Translations under genes and position numbers: made by a program
From: Rouxiella sp. S1S-2
GTDB taxonomy: Bacteria > Pseudomonadota > Gammaproteobacteria > Enterobacterales > Enterobacteriaceae
Assembly (NCBI RefSeq): GCF_009208105.1
Contig: NZ_WFKL01000001.1
Coordinates: 2,604,001-2,668,000 of the forward strand
Reading direction: 5' to 3'
Length of the DNA stretch: 64,000 nt
Notes under the pieces: model-generated
The model's input: only the letters and a program-made list of their open reading frames with translations
What the model was told of the DNA's origin: nothing
The model's database searches: none
Shown here: piece by piece, positions 36,842-45,519 of the stretch
How positions within the stretch are numbered: the stretch's first letter is position 1
How the letters are laid out: every line of letters begins with the position of its first letter

Positions 36842-38239
36842 ATGAAAACTCGTTTCAAGCTTTTAGCCGCGGCCGTCGTGACCGCGGGACTGTTCAACGT
36901 CACTTCGGCGCTGGCCGCTGATGTCTCTACTGCACAATTAATCAAACGCGGTGAATATATTGCGGTGGCCGCTGACTGCGGTGCCTGCCATCGACAGACC
37001 CTCGAAGACGGAAAACCTTACGCTGGCGGCTATGCGATTGATTCTCCGATGGGGCGAATCATTGCGAGTAATATCACGCCGTCCAAGCAGTTTGGCATCG
37101 GCAATTACAGTGAAAAACAGTTTGCCGATGCGGTACGCAAAGGTGTAGCAAGCGACGGCAGTAATCTCTATCCGGCCATGCCTTATACTGCCTATCACGG
37201 TATGACGGATGACGACGTTCACGCGCTCTATACCTACTTTATGCAGGGCGTAGCACCTGTGGACCATGCACCGGAAGCTAAAACGCAGTTGGGCTTCCCG
37301 TTTAATGTTCGCCAGATTATGTGGGGCTGGAACTTGCTTTACCGAAGTGATAAACCCTTCGTCAATCAGCCCGGTGCCTCTGATGAACTCAATCGCGGTA
37401 AATATCTGGTCGACGTGCTGGGACACTGTAGTACCTGTCACACGCCGCGCAATATGATGATGGCGGAAAACAGTGATAAAAATCTGTCTGGCAGTCCGTT
37501 GGGCGGTTGGTATGCACCGAACATAACGCCGGATAAAAGCGGGATTGGTAGCTGGAGTCAGAGTGACATTGTCACTTATCTGAAAACCGGTCATCTTGCG
37601 GGCAAAGCGCAAGCGGCGGGGCCGATGGGCGAAGCCGTTGAGCACAGCTTCCGTTACCTAACCGAGGCTGATTTGAATGCAATGGCGATGTGGATCAAGC
37701 AGGTTCCAGCTATTTCAACGCCGATTGCGCAGGTCTCGTCTAGTGCACCCGGGGCGACAGATATCAATCTTATTGTTTCCGGACAGGGCAGCCAGTCTTC
37801 GCTGGCAGACAGCTCAAGCACCCACGGTGCAGAGCTTTACAACGATGCATGCGCCAGTTGTCACGGTATAGAAGGCCAAGGGACTAAAGACAATTTTTAT
37901 CCTTCTTTGACCAGCAATACCGCTGTTTCTGGTCCGACGGCACAGAATCTGGTGATGACGGTGGTAGACGGCCTGCATCGCAAAGGCAGTGACAGTGATG
38001 TCAGCATGCCCGCTTTTGGTCAGCAGATGAATGATGCCCAGATTGCGGCAGTCAGCAGCTATGTTCGCAGCCAGTTCGGCAATATCAAAGAACCGGTTGC
38101 CGTCGATCAGGTCAAAACGTGGCGCAGTGGTGGCGAAACGCCCTTTATCGTACGTTATGTTAACTTGCTGATGGCCGCCGGTGCATTAGCGGTGCTTTTA
38201 ATTCTGTTTGCATTGCTGCGCTTGCGTAAAAAAGCGTAG
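36842..38239 (+). CDS. triheme cytochrome c subunit of the GMC dehydrogenase
   Basis: 465 residues from the ATG at 36842, which has AGAGGA upstream (an earlier in-frame ATG-like start lies inside the GMC gene). It has a Sec signal peptide to about residue 27 and three CxxCH heme sites: CGACH, CSTCH and CASCH, at about residues 46, 197 and 336. A C-terminal membrane helix follows at about 437-460, ending LRLRKKA. It anchors the dehydrogenase to the periplasmic side of the inner membrane and hands electrons to ubiquinone. Confidence 0.92.
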   Translation: MKTRFKLLAAAVVTAGLFNVTSALAADVSTAQLIKRGEYIAVAADCGACHRQTLEDGKPYAGGYAIDSPMGRIIASNITPSKQFGIGNYSEKQFADAVRKGVASDGSNLYPAMPYTAYHGMTDDDVHALYTYFMQGVAPVDHAPEAKTQLGFPFNVRQIMWGWNLLYRSDKPFVNQPGASDELNRGKYLVDVLGHCSTCHTPRNMMMAENSDKNLSGSPLGGWYAPNITPDKSGIGSWSQSDIVTYLKTGHLAGKAQAAGPMGEAVEHSFRYLTEADLNAMAMWIKQVPAISTPIAQVSSSAPGATDINLIVSGQGSQSSLADSSSTHGAELYNDACASCHGIEGQGTKDNFYPSLTSNTAVSGPTAQNLVMTVVDGLHRKGSDSDVSMPAFGQQMNDAQIAAVSSYVRSQFGNIKEPVAVDQVKTWRSGGETPFIVRYVNLLMAAGALAVLLILFALLRLRKKA

Positions 38240-38336
38240 GCGACAACTGGCTCGCACATAGTGATCGTTTTCAACGGGGTTATCCCTGTAGGATGTTTAA
38301 GCACTTTCAAGTAAATCTTTTTTAGCGGAGAGAACC

Positions 38337-38570
38337 ATGCCACACGTAGATTTGAAGTTTATTACCCGTAATCTGACAGAAACCCAGCAAAACGCTATTT
38401 CTGACGACATTATCGCGGTACTGAAGAAGCATTTTGGCAGTTCTGATGACTCGGTCTCGATCAAACTGAATGAAATTCCGGCTGATGACTGGAAAAGCGC
38501 CGTGTATGAGCCCATCATCAAGCCCCACCTTGACGAGCTGGTAAAAAAACCAGGCTATAAACTGGACTAA
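38337..38570 (+). CDS. tautomerase, 4-oxalocrotonate tautomerase family (PptA-like)
   Basis: A 77-residue protein starting MPHVDLKF. Removal of Met exposes Pro, the catalytic base of the tautomerase superfamily. Length and the IKLNEIPADDWK segment match E. coli PptA. It is preceded by AGCGGAGAG and followed by a strong terminator, so it is a single-gene unit. The physiological substrate of PptA-type proteins is unknown. Confidence 0.88.
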   Translation: MPHVDLKFITRNLTETQQNAISDDIIAVLKKHFGSSDDSVSIKLNEIPADDWKSAVYEPIIKPHLDELVKKPGYKLD

Positions 38571-38587
38571 GTCTCGCCATTATTTTA

Positions 38588-38620
38588 GCACTGGCCGCTA
38601 CACCTCTACGGCCAGTGCTG
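38588..38620 (+). terminator. terminator after the tautomerase gene
   Basis: Perfect 11-bp stem AGCACTGGCCG / CGGCCAGTGCT with an 11-base loop, followed by GTTATTT. Confidence 0.75.
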
Positions 38621-38761
38621 TTATTTAAATTATGTTAACGAAACGTTTACTTTACACCCTCTGTCCGCTTGCTCATTGATGTTCTATTAAAACCTTTAAC
38701 TTTATAATTTCCTTAATTTAAAATCAGAGCCCTAATGGGCATAAAAAACAGGAAATGCAGC

Positions 38762-40027
38762 ATGAGTGAACAGCAAACTGAACCCCGTAGCGGATTAATC
38801 AGCCTGGTTTTTGCAACGCTATTAACTGGAATTGCGGCGGGGATCGGCGGAATGCTTTTAGCCTTGCTGCTACACGCCATCCAGCATTTTGCCTTTGGCT
38901 ACAGTCCAGACGCTATCATCAGTAATGAAAGTTTCCTCGAAGGCGTTAGCGCCGCCAACGCCTCGCGCAGATTACTGGTGTTAATCGTCTGCGGGCTTAT
39001 CGCCGGTATTGGTTGGTATTTGCTTTACCGCTTCGGCAAGCCGTTGGTTAGCATTGCCAACGCGGTTAAAAATCCACAAAAACCGATGCCGTTCTTCTCA
39101 ACGCTTATTCACGCTTTGCTGCAAATTGTTACTGTCGCGCTGGGATCGCCACTGGGGCGTGAAGTTGCGCCACGTGAAGTGGGAGCGATTGGAGCAGGCT
39201 GGCTGTCGCAGCGATTTCGCCTCACGCCTTCTGAAACACGGGTGATGGTAGCCTGTGGTGCAGGAGCGGGGCTGGCGGCGGTGTATAACGTTCCGCTTGG
39301 TGGCGCGGTGTTTACGCTGGAAGTTCTACTCGGTGCATTCAGTTGGGAACTGTTAATTCCGGCAATCTGTACTTCGTCTATCGCTGCGCTGGTGGCGTGG
39401 ATAGGGCTGGGCAACGAGTCGCAATATCACCTGCCAGTGCTGAATATTACCTCCGGGCTGGTTATCTGGTCGATTATTTGCGGGCCGCTGTTTGGCATTG
39501 CCGCAAACCTTTTTACCCGTGTAATGACTCAGGCGCGCAAAAATGCCAAAAGAAACTGGCAAATGCCGGTGTTTTGCCTGCTGAACTTTGCCATTATCGG
39601 GCTGCTTGCCGCCTGGTTTCCGCAGTTGCTGGGCAACGGCAAAGGCCCAGCACAAATCACTTTCGACAGTGAGATAACGCTGGCTTTAGCCGCCGGACTG
39701 TTGCTGCTCAAGATGCTTATCATTTGGGGAAGTCTGCGTTCGGGCGCCGAGGGCGGACTGTTGACCCCTGGACTTTCCAACGGCGCACTGCTGGCCTGCA
39801 TCTTTGGCGTAGTTTGGGATCATTTCTGGCCGGGCACCTCGCTCGGTGCTTTTGCTATTGTTGGCGCGGCGGCCTTTCTTGCCACCTCAATGAAAATGCC
39901 GATCACCGCCGTGGTGTTAATCGTGGAGTTTACCCGTGTTAATCACGATTTTCTGATCCCAATTTTATTTGCCGTAACCGGATCTATTGCTACGAGTGCA
40001 TTGATTAACAAACGCTTTGTACCTTGA
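38762..40027 (+). CDS. ClC-family ion channel/transporter with divergent filter motifs
   Basis: 421 residues from the ATG at 38762; the in-frame ATG at 38735 is less favoured. The hydrophobic pattern and motifs GSPLGREVAPREVGA near residue 126, AGLAAVYNVPLGG near 170 and GGLLTPGLSNGA near 335 place it in the ClC family. The canonical GSGIP loop is absent, and the GREGP filter motif reads GREVAP, though the gating-type glutamate after GR is kept. These changes could alter anion choice or gating. It is monocistronic or co-transcribed with the flavin reductase 33 bp downstream. Confidence 0.8.
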   Translation: MSEQQTEPRSGLISLVFATLLTGIAAGIGGMLLALLLHAIQHFAFGYSPDAIISNESFLEGVSAANASRRLLVLIVCGLIAGIGWYLLYRFGKPLVSIANAVKNPQKPMPFFSTLIHALLQIVTVALGSPLGREVAPREVGAIGAGWLSQRFRLTPSETRVMVACGAGAGLAAVYNVPLGGAVFTLEVLLGAFSWELLIPAICTSSIAALVAWIGLGNESQYHLPVLNITSGLVIWSIICGPLFGIAANLFTRVMTQARKNAKRNWQMPVFCLLNFAIIGLLAAWFPQLLGNGKGPAQITFDSEITLALAAGLLLLKMLIIWGSLRSGAEGGLLTPGLSNGALLACIFGVVWDHFWPGTSLGAFAIVGAAAFLATSMKMPITAVVLIVEFTRVNHDFLIPILFAVTGSIATSALINKRFVP

Positions 40028-40060
40028 TTCACGTAATTAATTTTTATCAAAGGGAACGTC

Positions 40061-40648
40061 ATGGATAACAACATTCGCCCAGTGCCATTAGATAAGTCGT
40101 ATCGTCTGGTTAATCACGGGCCTACGATTCTGGTGTCAGCGCGTCATGACGGCGTTGATGACGTCATGGCGGCAGCCTGGGTCTGCGGATTAGATTTTTC
40201 GCCGCCCAAGCTGACTGTGGTCATAGACAAAATAGCCAAAACGCGTGAACTGGTAGAGAAGAGTGGCATTTTTGTTATCCAGATCCCGACGGCAACACAG
40301 GCAAAACTGACCCTTGAGTTAGGCACGGTAACAATGCACCAACAGCCCGATAAACTGGCTAATGCCGGCGTCGAGTTGTTCGATATCGAGGGTTTCAACC
40401 TGCCTTTTGTGGCGGGCTGTTCGGCATGGCTCGCCTGCAAACTGATCCCAGAGCTGCATAATCAACAAACCTATGACCTGTTTATCGCTGAAATAGTCGG
40501 TGCCTGGGCCGATGAGCGGGTGTTTAAAGATGGACATTGGCAGTTCGAACAAGCAAGTCCGTCGCTGCGCAGTTTACACTATGTCGCGGGTGGGCATTTT
40601 TATGCTATTGGTGAAGAAATTATTGTCGGTGCAAGCCAAAAGAGTTGA
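40061..40648 (+). CDS. flavin reductase family protein
   Basis: A 195-residue protein of the FMN-binding split-barrel flavin reductase/flavoredoxin family. It has HGPTILVSARHDGVDDVMAAAW near residue 18 (split at the V), KLTVVIDK near 50 and the central FNLPFV-GCSAWLACKL segment. Members supply reduced FMN to monooxygenases or act as flavoredoxins. The window encodes at least three FMNH2-dependent monooxygenases, but this gene is 6.7 kb from the nearest one, so a partnership is only possible. It has a GGGAACG ribosome site. Confidence 0.82.
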   Translation: MDNNIRPVPLDKSYRLVNHGPTILVSARHDGVDDVMAAAWVCGLDFSPPKLTVVIDKIAKTRELVEKSGIFVIQIPTATQAKLTLELGTVTMHQQPDKLANAGVELFDIEGFNLPFVAGCSAWLACKLIPELHNQQTYDLFIAEIVGAWADERVFKDGHWQFEQASPSLRSLHYVAGGHFYAIGEEIIVGASQKS

Positions 40649-40738
40649 ATAATTTCAGTAGATACAAAGGGAAAGCCTACCCGAAGGGTGAAGGGTAATA
40701 AGGCGCAAGGTGTTAAAAGATGACTGGACCCGAACATG

Positions 40739-40754
40739 ATGACAATTTTGTCAT
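40739..40754. promoter_or_regulatory. CusR/HprR-like response-regulator box
   Basis: ATGACAATTTTGTCAT is a perfect palindrome inside a longer dyad (40735-40758). It agrees with the E. coli CusR/HprR box core ATGACAA-N2-TTGTCAT as I recall it. It is about 112 bp before the exported msrA gene. A possible promoter (CTGTCA 40784, TAAGAT 40807, 17-bp spacer) lies downstream. In E. coli HprRS controls periplasmic methionine sulfoxide reductase MsrPQ, so the link is functionally sensible. No two-component genes are in the window. Confidence 0.6.
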
Positions 40755-40866
40755 CATGCGGTCATCCCAACAACCTGCTTGAGCTGTCATTTTGGCGTTA
40801 CAGACCTAAGATTTTCTTAGCAATCCTAGTGGTTGCGTCTCTGGTTACTCATCTGTGAGGAACATC

Positions 40867-41598
40867 ATGAAAACAGCCAAGCCTGGTTTTTTATCCCTGC
40901 GTCGAGCCGGCCCATGGGGCGTATTAATGGGCATTACCGCATTGTTGTGGTGCAGTATTGCCTGGTCATTCGGTGGGGCCGAGCCTGCGGTGGTTATTCC
41001 TGCTCCATTAAAAGATGAAGCCGTCGCCACGTCACACTCAGAAACTGCGCTATTTGCCGGGGGATGTTTCTGGGGCGTCGCGGGGGTATTCCAACATGTA
41101 AAAGGCGTGACTAAGGTCGTTGCAGGTTATACCGGCGGAGCGGCCGATACGGCAAATTATGAAACCGTGAGCACTGGCGATACTGGCCATGCCGAGTCCG
41201 TGCAGGTCACCTTTGACCCTACGCAGGTAAGCTATGGCTCCCTGCTGCAGGTGTTTTTCTCCGTGGCGCATAATCCTACCGAGCTTAACCGCCAGGGACC
41301 AGACAGTGGTACACAGTATCGTTCCGCACTGTTTCCTCTTAGTGACGCACAAAAAGATGTAGCGCAGGCCTATATTGTCCAGCTCGATGCCAGCAACGTT
41401 TTCGGCAAGCCGCTGGTCACCAAGATTGAAAGTCACAATCATTTTTATCCGGCCGAAGGATATCATCAGAATTACCTGGTAGAGAATCCTGATGCGCCTT
41501 ATATCGCTATCAACGATATGCCTAAAATTACTGATTTAAAACAGCTATTCCCGACAAGATATCTCATCGACCCCGTACTAACACCAGTATCTGGTTAG
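40867..41598 (+). CDS. msrA: exported peptide methionine-S-sulfoxide reductase
   Basis: 243 residues from the ATG at 40867, with GAGGA upstream. An N-terminal hydrophobic segment (about residues 15-35, after basic KTAK...LRR) is a signal peptide or membrane anchor, so the enzyme works in the periplasm. The catalytic domain has the FAGGCFWG motif with the active Cys near residue 65, then GYTGGAADTANYETVSTGDTGHAE and the YHQNYL substrate segment. The usual C-terminal resolving cysteines are absent: apart from a Cys in the hydrophobic leader, the catalytic one is the only Cys. It therefore probably needs an outside thiol partner. Confidence 0.9.
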   Translation: MKTAKPGFLSLRRAGPWGVLMGITALLWCSIAWSFGGAEPAVVIPAPLKDEAVATSHSETALFAGGCFWGVAGVFQHVKGVTKVVAGYTGGAADTANYETVSTGDTGHAESVQVTFDPTQVSYGSLLQVFFSVAHNPTELNRQGPDSGTQYRSALFPLSDAQKDVAQAYIVQLDASNVFGKPLVTKIESHNHFYPAEGYHQNYLVENPDAPYIAINDMPKITDLKQLFPTRYLIDPVLTPVSG

Positions 41599-41604
41599 TG
41601 CTTG

Positions 41605-41636
41605 TTGCCTTCCTGTGCTGATACACAGGGAGGCAA
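41605..41636. terminator. terminator between msrA and the MFS gene
   Basis: A 13-bp stem (41605-41617 with 41624-41636, one G-T pair) and a 6-base loop lie between two convergent genes, followed on + by TGTTGTACTTTATTT. It probably serves msrA and perhaps both strands. Confidence 0.65.
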
Positions 41637-41660
41637 TGTTGTACTTTATTTGCCGTCAGG

Positions 41661-42884
41661 TTATTGCACGGTGGCTGAGCCGTGTTGTCGATGACCTTTA
41701 GGAAAGCCGTTTTTACTGGCCCGCGAAGCAATCAGGTAGCCTAGCAGGGCAAGCATCAATACCACCCATGAGAAGTATTGTGCGCCTGACTGACTCAAAA
41801 TTAGGCCACCGACCAGGCCGCCAAGAGCAATTGCTGAGTTCCATATCACGACGTTTAAGGAAAGGGCAATGTCAGCGCCATCTCCGGCAGCATCGGCAAG
41901 GGCGGTTTGCAACAAGGTAGCCGCACCGCCAAAAGTGACTCCCCATACCGCCACGCCGCAAAAAATAACCACCGGAGAAGCCGAGGCGATGACAAATGCC
42001 AGCGCCGTTAAGGCAAACACGCCCAAACTCAACAGAACAGTACGTCGTAGAAAGCGTTCGACTAAGCGTCCAGTTACGAAAATGCCGATTAGCGCGGCAA
42101 GGCCAAAGGTAAGTAGCACCAGATCAACACGGGCAGTGAGTCCGGCCAGCGCCACAAACGGAGATATATAGGTGTAGAGAATGTTATGAGCCAGCATCCA
42201 AACCATCACTACGGCTAATACCGAGCGCACGCCGGGCATTAATAGCACTTTCCTGACGGACAACGATGATTTTTCAGGTTGTCCGGGGAAATTTGGCACT
42301 GACAGCAAAATCCAGCCCATTAACAGCAAAGAAAGCGCTGACATCACCGCAAAAGTGAGACGCCATCCCAGTAAATTACCCATCCATGTTCCTAGCGGAA
42401 CCCCAAGCGACAGCGCGATGGGGGTGCCCACCATCGCAATGGCCATCGCACGACCCTGAAGCGCGGGCACGACCAAGCGCCTCGCATAACCGGCCAGCAA
42501 ACTCCAGGCTAGCCCGGCAGACGCGCCGGCCATAAAGCGTACAAACAGCGTAAGAAAATAGTTATCGGAAAGCGCAGTTAGGGTATTAAATATCAAAAAA
42601 CCTAATACAGTCAGCAAGATAACATGCCGACGCGGCCAGCGCCGGGTGAGCACCGTGAGAGGAATGGCAGCAATAAGCGATCCTGCCGCGTAGGCAGAAA
42701 TAAGCTGCCCTGCATATGAAATAGAGACGTTTAGACCTGCGCCAATCTGCGGTAGCAAACCAGCAGGAATGGTTTCGGTCATAATGCAGATAAAACCGGT
42801 CATTGCAAAAGCCAGTAGCGGCATTATCGGTAAAGTTTGCGCGGGAGCAGGGTGCGAAGAAGAAAATTGAGTAATACGCGTCAT
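41661..42884 (-). CDS. MFS efflux transporter, DHA1 (AraJ/YdhP) type
   Basis: A 407-residue transporter with twelve predicted helices. It begins LLAFAMTGFICIMTETIPAGLLPQI, the sequence style of AraJ/YdhP-type drug and sugar efflux proteins, and has LTRRWPRRHVIL between helices 2 and 3 and FMAGASAGLAWSLLAGYARR in helices 4-5 (split). The tail is short and histidine-containing. It is divergent from a TetR gene with two operator-like repeats between them, so it is probably repressed by that TetR protein until an exported compound is present. Confidence 0.88.
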   Translation of the reverse strand: MTRITQFSSSHPAPAQTLPIMPLLAFAMTGFICIMTETIPAGLLPQIGAGLNVSISYAGQLISAYAAGSLIAAIPLTVLTRRWPRRHVILLTVLGFLIFNTLTALSDNYFLTLFVRFMAGASAGLAWSLLAGYARRLVVPALQGRAMAIAMVGTPIALSLGVPLGTWMGNLLGWRLTFAVMSALSLLLMGWILLSVPNFPGQPEKSSLSVRKVLLMPGVRSVLAVVMVWMLAHNILYTYISPFVALAGLTARVDLVLLTFGLAALIGIFVTGRLVERFLRRTVLLSLGVFALTALAFVIASASPVVIFCGVAVWGVTFGGAATLLQTALADAAGDGADIALSLNVVIWNSAIALGGLVGGLILSQSGAQYFSWVVLMLALLGYLIASRASKNGFPKGHRQHGSATVQ

Positions 42885-42897
42885 TTGTTTCTCACAT

Positions 42898-42974
42898 ATA
42901 TATCGATCAGTACATAAGTTTTGTCATGAGATGGCGGTCTTGTCAATGATTTATATATCACTTAGTATATAAGT
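42898..42974. promoter_or_regulatory. paired TetR operator candidates
   Basis: Two 22-bp copies in direct orientation, 42898-42919 and 42953-42974, agree at 18 positions. Each starts ATATATC and ends TA(C/T)ATAAGT; the second contains the palindrome TTATATA-N8-TATATAA. They bracket the divergent promoters of the MFS and TetR genes, the expected place for TetR operators. Confidence 0.6.
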
Positions 42975-43000
42975 CATAATTTGCCGCGAGAGTATGAAAA

Positions 43001-43618
43001 ATGAGAACCGGACGCCCAAGGCAGTTTGACCGCAACCTTGCCGTGCAGCAGGCGATGCACCTTTTCTGGCAAAATGGCTACGAGTCAACTTCGCTGGCAC
43101 AGCTTAAGGCCGCTATCGGGCAAGGTATTACTGCACCGAGCTTCTATGCAGCTTTCGGCTCAAAAGAGGCGCTGTTCAGAGAAACTGTGAGCTGCTACAT
43201 GAATTCCCATGGCCGCGTCACCGAGCCGCTGTGGGATGAATCGTTGTCACCACGTGAGGCTATTGAACGTGCTATGCGCCTTTCAGCGCGAATGCAGTGC
43301 GAGCAGACGCATCCTAAGGGTTGCATGGTGGCACTCGGGGTAATGTCAGCCTGTTCCCAGGCAAATCAGCAAGTAATGAAACCGCTTGAAGATTCTCGCA
43401 ATCGCACTCGGCAGGGCCTTAAAGCCTGTATAGAACGCGCAATGGATGACGGTGAACTAAGCTCTTCTACGGATGTTGCAGGCCTTACTGCACTTTTTGA
43501 CAGTTTTTTACTGGGAATATCGACATTGGTGCGTGACGGTGTCACTCTTGACGCCATTGAAGCCGGTATCACGCAAGTCATGAAACTGTGGGATGTGAAC
43601 AAGCAGACTTATGGATAA
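43001..43618 (+). CDS. TetR-family regulator
   Basis: A 205-residue repressor starting MRTGRPRQFDRNLAVQQAMHLF. The helix-turn-helix (residues about 15-60) includes TSLAQLKAAIGQGITAPSFYAAFGSKE, given here only as a motif region that ends in the conserved FGSKE. The C-terminal ligand domain has QTHPKGCMVALG near 105, typical of the YcdC/TetR_C_16-like group. It is divergent from the MFS pump and overlaps the LysR gene by 8 bp, so TetR and LysR are translated from one message. Confidence 0.88.
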   Translation: MRTGRPRQFDRNLAVQQAMHLFWQNGYESTSLAQLKAAIGQGITAPSFYAAFGSKEALFRETVSCYMNSHGRVTEPLWDESLSPREAIERAMRLSARMQCEQTHPKGCMVALGVMSACSQANQQVMKPLEDSRNRTRQGLKACIERAMDDGELSSSTDVAGLTALFDSFLLGISTLVRDGVTLDAIEAGITQVMKLWDVNKQTYG

Positions 43619-44516
43619 TATCGAAAATCTTACTGCCATGGTGGTGTTTGCCCGTGTAGTTGAAACGTTGAGTTTCACCGAAGCTGCAAAATCGCTGCGG
43701 CTTTCCAAGTCCTCGGTTAGCCGCGAAATAGCCAGTCTTGAAGTTCGACTTGGCGCGCAGCTGTTGCACCGCACTACGCGTAAAATTGCCGTCACCGACG
43801 TGGGAATGAGTTACTACCAGTACTGCAATCGTATTCTCAATGAAATTAAAGGCGCAGAGCATTTTATTCGCCATTTTCATGAAGAACCGATGGGCAATCT
43901 GCGACTGATTGCTCCAGTCACTTTTGGCTGCCAGTGCGTAGTGCCGGTACTTAATAACTTCATTAACAATAATATTCACGTCAATGTTGATCTAGACTTA
44001 ACCGACAGGCCGGTCAACATGGCCGATGAACTGTATGATTTGGCCATCGTCATCACCCGCGACAGGCCTGAAGCGGCTCAGGTAAAACCGCTGATCCCAA
44101 TCACTTGGGGGCTTTATGCGGCGCCAAAATACGTGGCTAGACTGGCTGAAATTAACCGTCCTGAAGATCTTCCTCGCTATGACTACATTCTTTTCCGCGG
44201 CCCTGCGCACACCCTCTCTCTGCCATTTTACAAAGACAAACAGAAGCTCGACATCGACGTGCTCAGCCGTTTTCGCATGAATAACAGTGTGGCATTAATG
44301 AGTTCAGCAATTGCCGGGGGTGGCATTGCCTATCTGCCAGACTACATCGCGCAGGATTCAGTTCGCGAGGGTAAACTTGTGCGTTTGTTACCTGACTGGA
44401 AGATGGACACTTATCATTCGTGGGTATTATTCAAATCTGAGAATATGCTGTCAGCACGTGTGAGGCTGTTTGTCGATGAGTTGGAGAGAAAGTTGAAAAA
44501 AACGTATTCTTCTTAA
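43611..44516 (+). CDS. LysR-family regulator
   Basis: A 301-residue LysR protein. The winged HTH lies at residues 1-60 (MVVFARVVETLSFTEAAKSL, then SKSSVSREIASLE and LLHRTTRKIAVTD). The effector domain from about 90 starts GNLRLIAPVTFG. The pattern resembles DsdC/AaeR-group LysR regulators that sense aromatic or quinone-like compounds. It overlaps the TetR gene, an uncommon paired arrangement that may place the MFS pump under two inputs. Confidence 0.88.
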   Translation: MDNIENLTAMVVFARVVETLSFTEAAKSLRLSKSSVSREIASLEVRLGAQLLHRTTRKIAVTDVGMSYYQYCNRILNEIKGAEHFIRHFHEEPMGNLRLIAPVTFGCQCVVPVLNNFINNNIHVNVDLDLTDRPVNMADELYDLAIVITRDRPEAAQVKPLIPITWGLYAAPKYVARLAEINRPEDLPRYDYILFRGPAHTLSLPFYKDKQKLDIDVLSRFRMNNSVALMSSAIAGGGIAYLPDYIAQDSVREGKLVRLLPDWKMDTYHSWVLFKSENMLSARVRLFVDELERKLKKTYSS

Positions 44517-44542
44517 TAAGTTTTTAAAGAATAAAATGTAAA

Positions 44543-44564
44543 AGGGCGCCTTCAAAGGCGCCCT
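44543..44564 (-). terminator. terminator of the YrdC-family gene
   Basis: An 8-bp perfect stem AGGGCGCC / GGCGCCCT with a 6-base loop. On the minus strand it is followed by TTTTACATTTTATT, so it terminates the leftward gene ending at 44586. It may also receive the LysR transcript. Confidence 0.8.
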
Positions 44565-44585
44565 CAAGCTGGAATACATTCGGAC

Positions 44586-45365
44586 TTAGTAGTAGTTACC
44601 TTGACGGTAGTCCCAGGTCAGGAAAATATCAGACATAATTGACATGATTTTATCAACGTCCAGACCTTTGCGGATCAGGATAGGGCAAGGCGTTACACTA
44701 CGCTGGCCGTTTTGCTCAGGGACCAATGTCCCGTTTTCGTCAACCATTGAAACCATCACACCTTGCTCGTAGCGTGTTTTTTCACTCTCGTTTGGCTGAA
44801 TGGAGGTCACGTATTCGTTGGCTTCGATAATCAGGTCAGCGTGTGATTCGATACGCTCACCGATGCCTTCCACTTTACCGCGGTTACCTTTGCCTGATGG
44901 GTTGGCAGAGCTGGCGAAGGAGAATTTACCATGATTTTCCCACAGTTCTTTGGCCAGAATCTCGCCCGGCTTGCCGAATTTGATCACGAAGCAACTGGTG
45001 TCGCGTTTGTCCATCATCATAGTTTTTGAACCATCATCAGGAATGCGTGCTTTAGCGTCTTCTTTCCACGGCAGAATACAACCCAGCAGAATGTCTTTGT
45101 CCCAGTGCTGCTGATACAGCGCTTCAATTTCCGGATTCAGCTGAGCGAGTGATTTTAACTGCTCCAATGAGCCACACAGTACTACGCCTGGCTTGTTGCG
45201 GTTACGCTCTTTGGCTTCAAATTTACGATCCAGACCTTTCGCATCGGAGGTCATGATGATGTAGCCAACTTTGGTTGGGCAGACAATCATGCCGCCGTCT
45301 TTTGATAAGATTTCAACCGCTTCAGGCTGCAAGGCACCATTCCATTGAATTTTTTTGTTAGACAT
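44586..45365 (-). CDS. Sua5/YciO/YrdC/YwlC family protein
   Basis: A 259-residue protein with the YrdC-like RNA/ATP-binding fold: MIVCPTKVGYIIMTSDAKGL near residue 26, NRNKPGVVLCGSLEQL near 55 and the SFASSANPSGKG motif near 150, which binds nucleotide in Sua5/TsaC. TsaC makes threonylcarbamoyl-AMP for tRNA t6A. This protein is longer than TsaC (about 190) and shorter than Sua5 (about 340) and keeps only part of the usual KRP motif (NKP). It may be an accessory paralogue. It is a single gene with a clear terminator. Confidence 0.82.
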   Translation of the reverse strand: MSNKKIQWNGALQPEAVEILSKDGGMIVCPTKVGYIIMTSDAKGLDRKFEAKERNRNKPGVVLCGSLEQLKSLAQLNPEIEALYQQHWDKDILLGCILPWKEDAKARIPDDGSKTMMMDKRDTSCFVIKFGKPGEILAKELWENHGKFSFASSANPSGKGNRGKVEGIGERIESHADLIIEANEYVTSIQPNESEKTRYEQGVMVSMVDENGTLVPEQNGQRSVTPCPILIRKGLDVDKIMSIMSDIFLTWDYRQGNYY

Positions 45366-45519
45366 ATTTACACCTTTCGATTGCGTTAATGAGGGTATTC
45401 GATCACTCGAATCAGTGAATTCATCCTACCCTATTTTTTCAAAACCGCGAGTATACGAAGACATTTTTTGCCATTGTTCCCGTGATGCAACAATTGGCGC
45501 ACGCAGACAACGATATGCC

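Noticed and set aside
35485..37645. Long minus-strand frames (229 and 235 codons) opposite the first GMC and cytochrome genes
   Set aside because: Both are antisense to clearly recognised genes, and their products are Arg/His-rich without family motifs.
38762..40027. Fluoride-specific ClC (CLC-F) assignment
   Set aside because: The filter motif GREVAP does not match the CLC-F pattern as I know it, and I see no fluoride riboswitch upstream.
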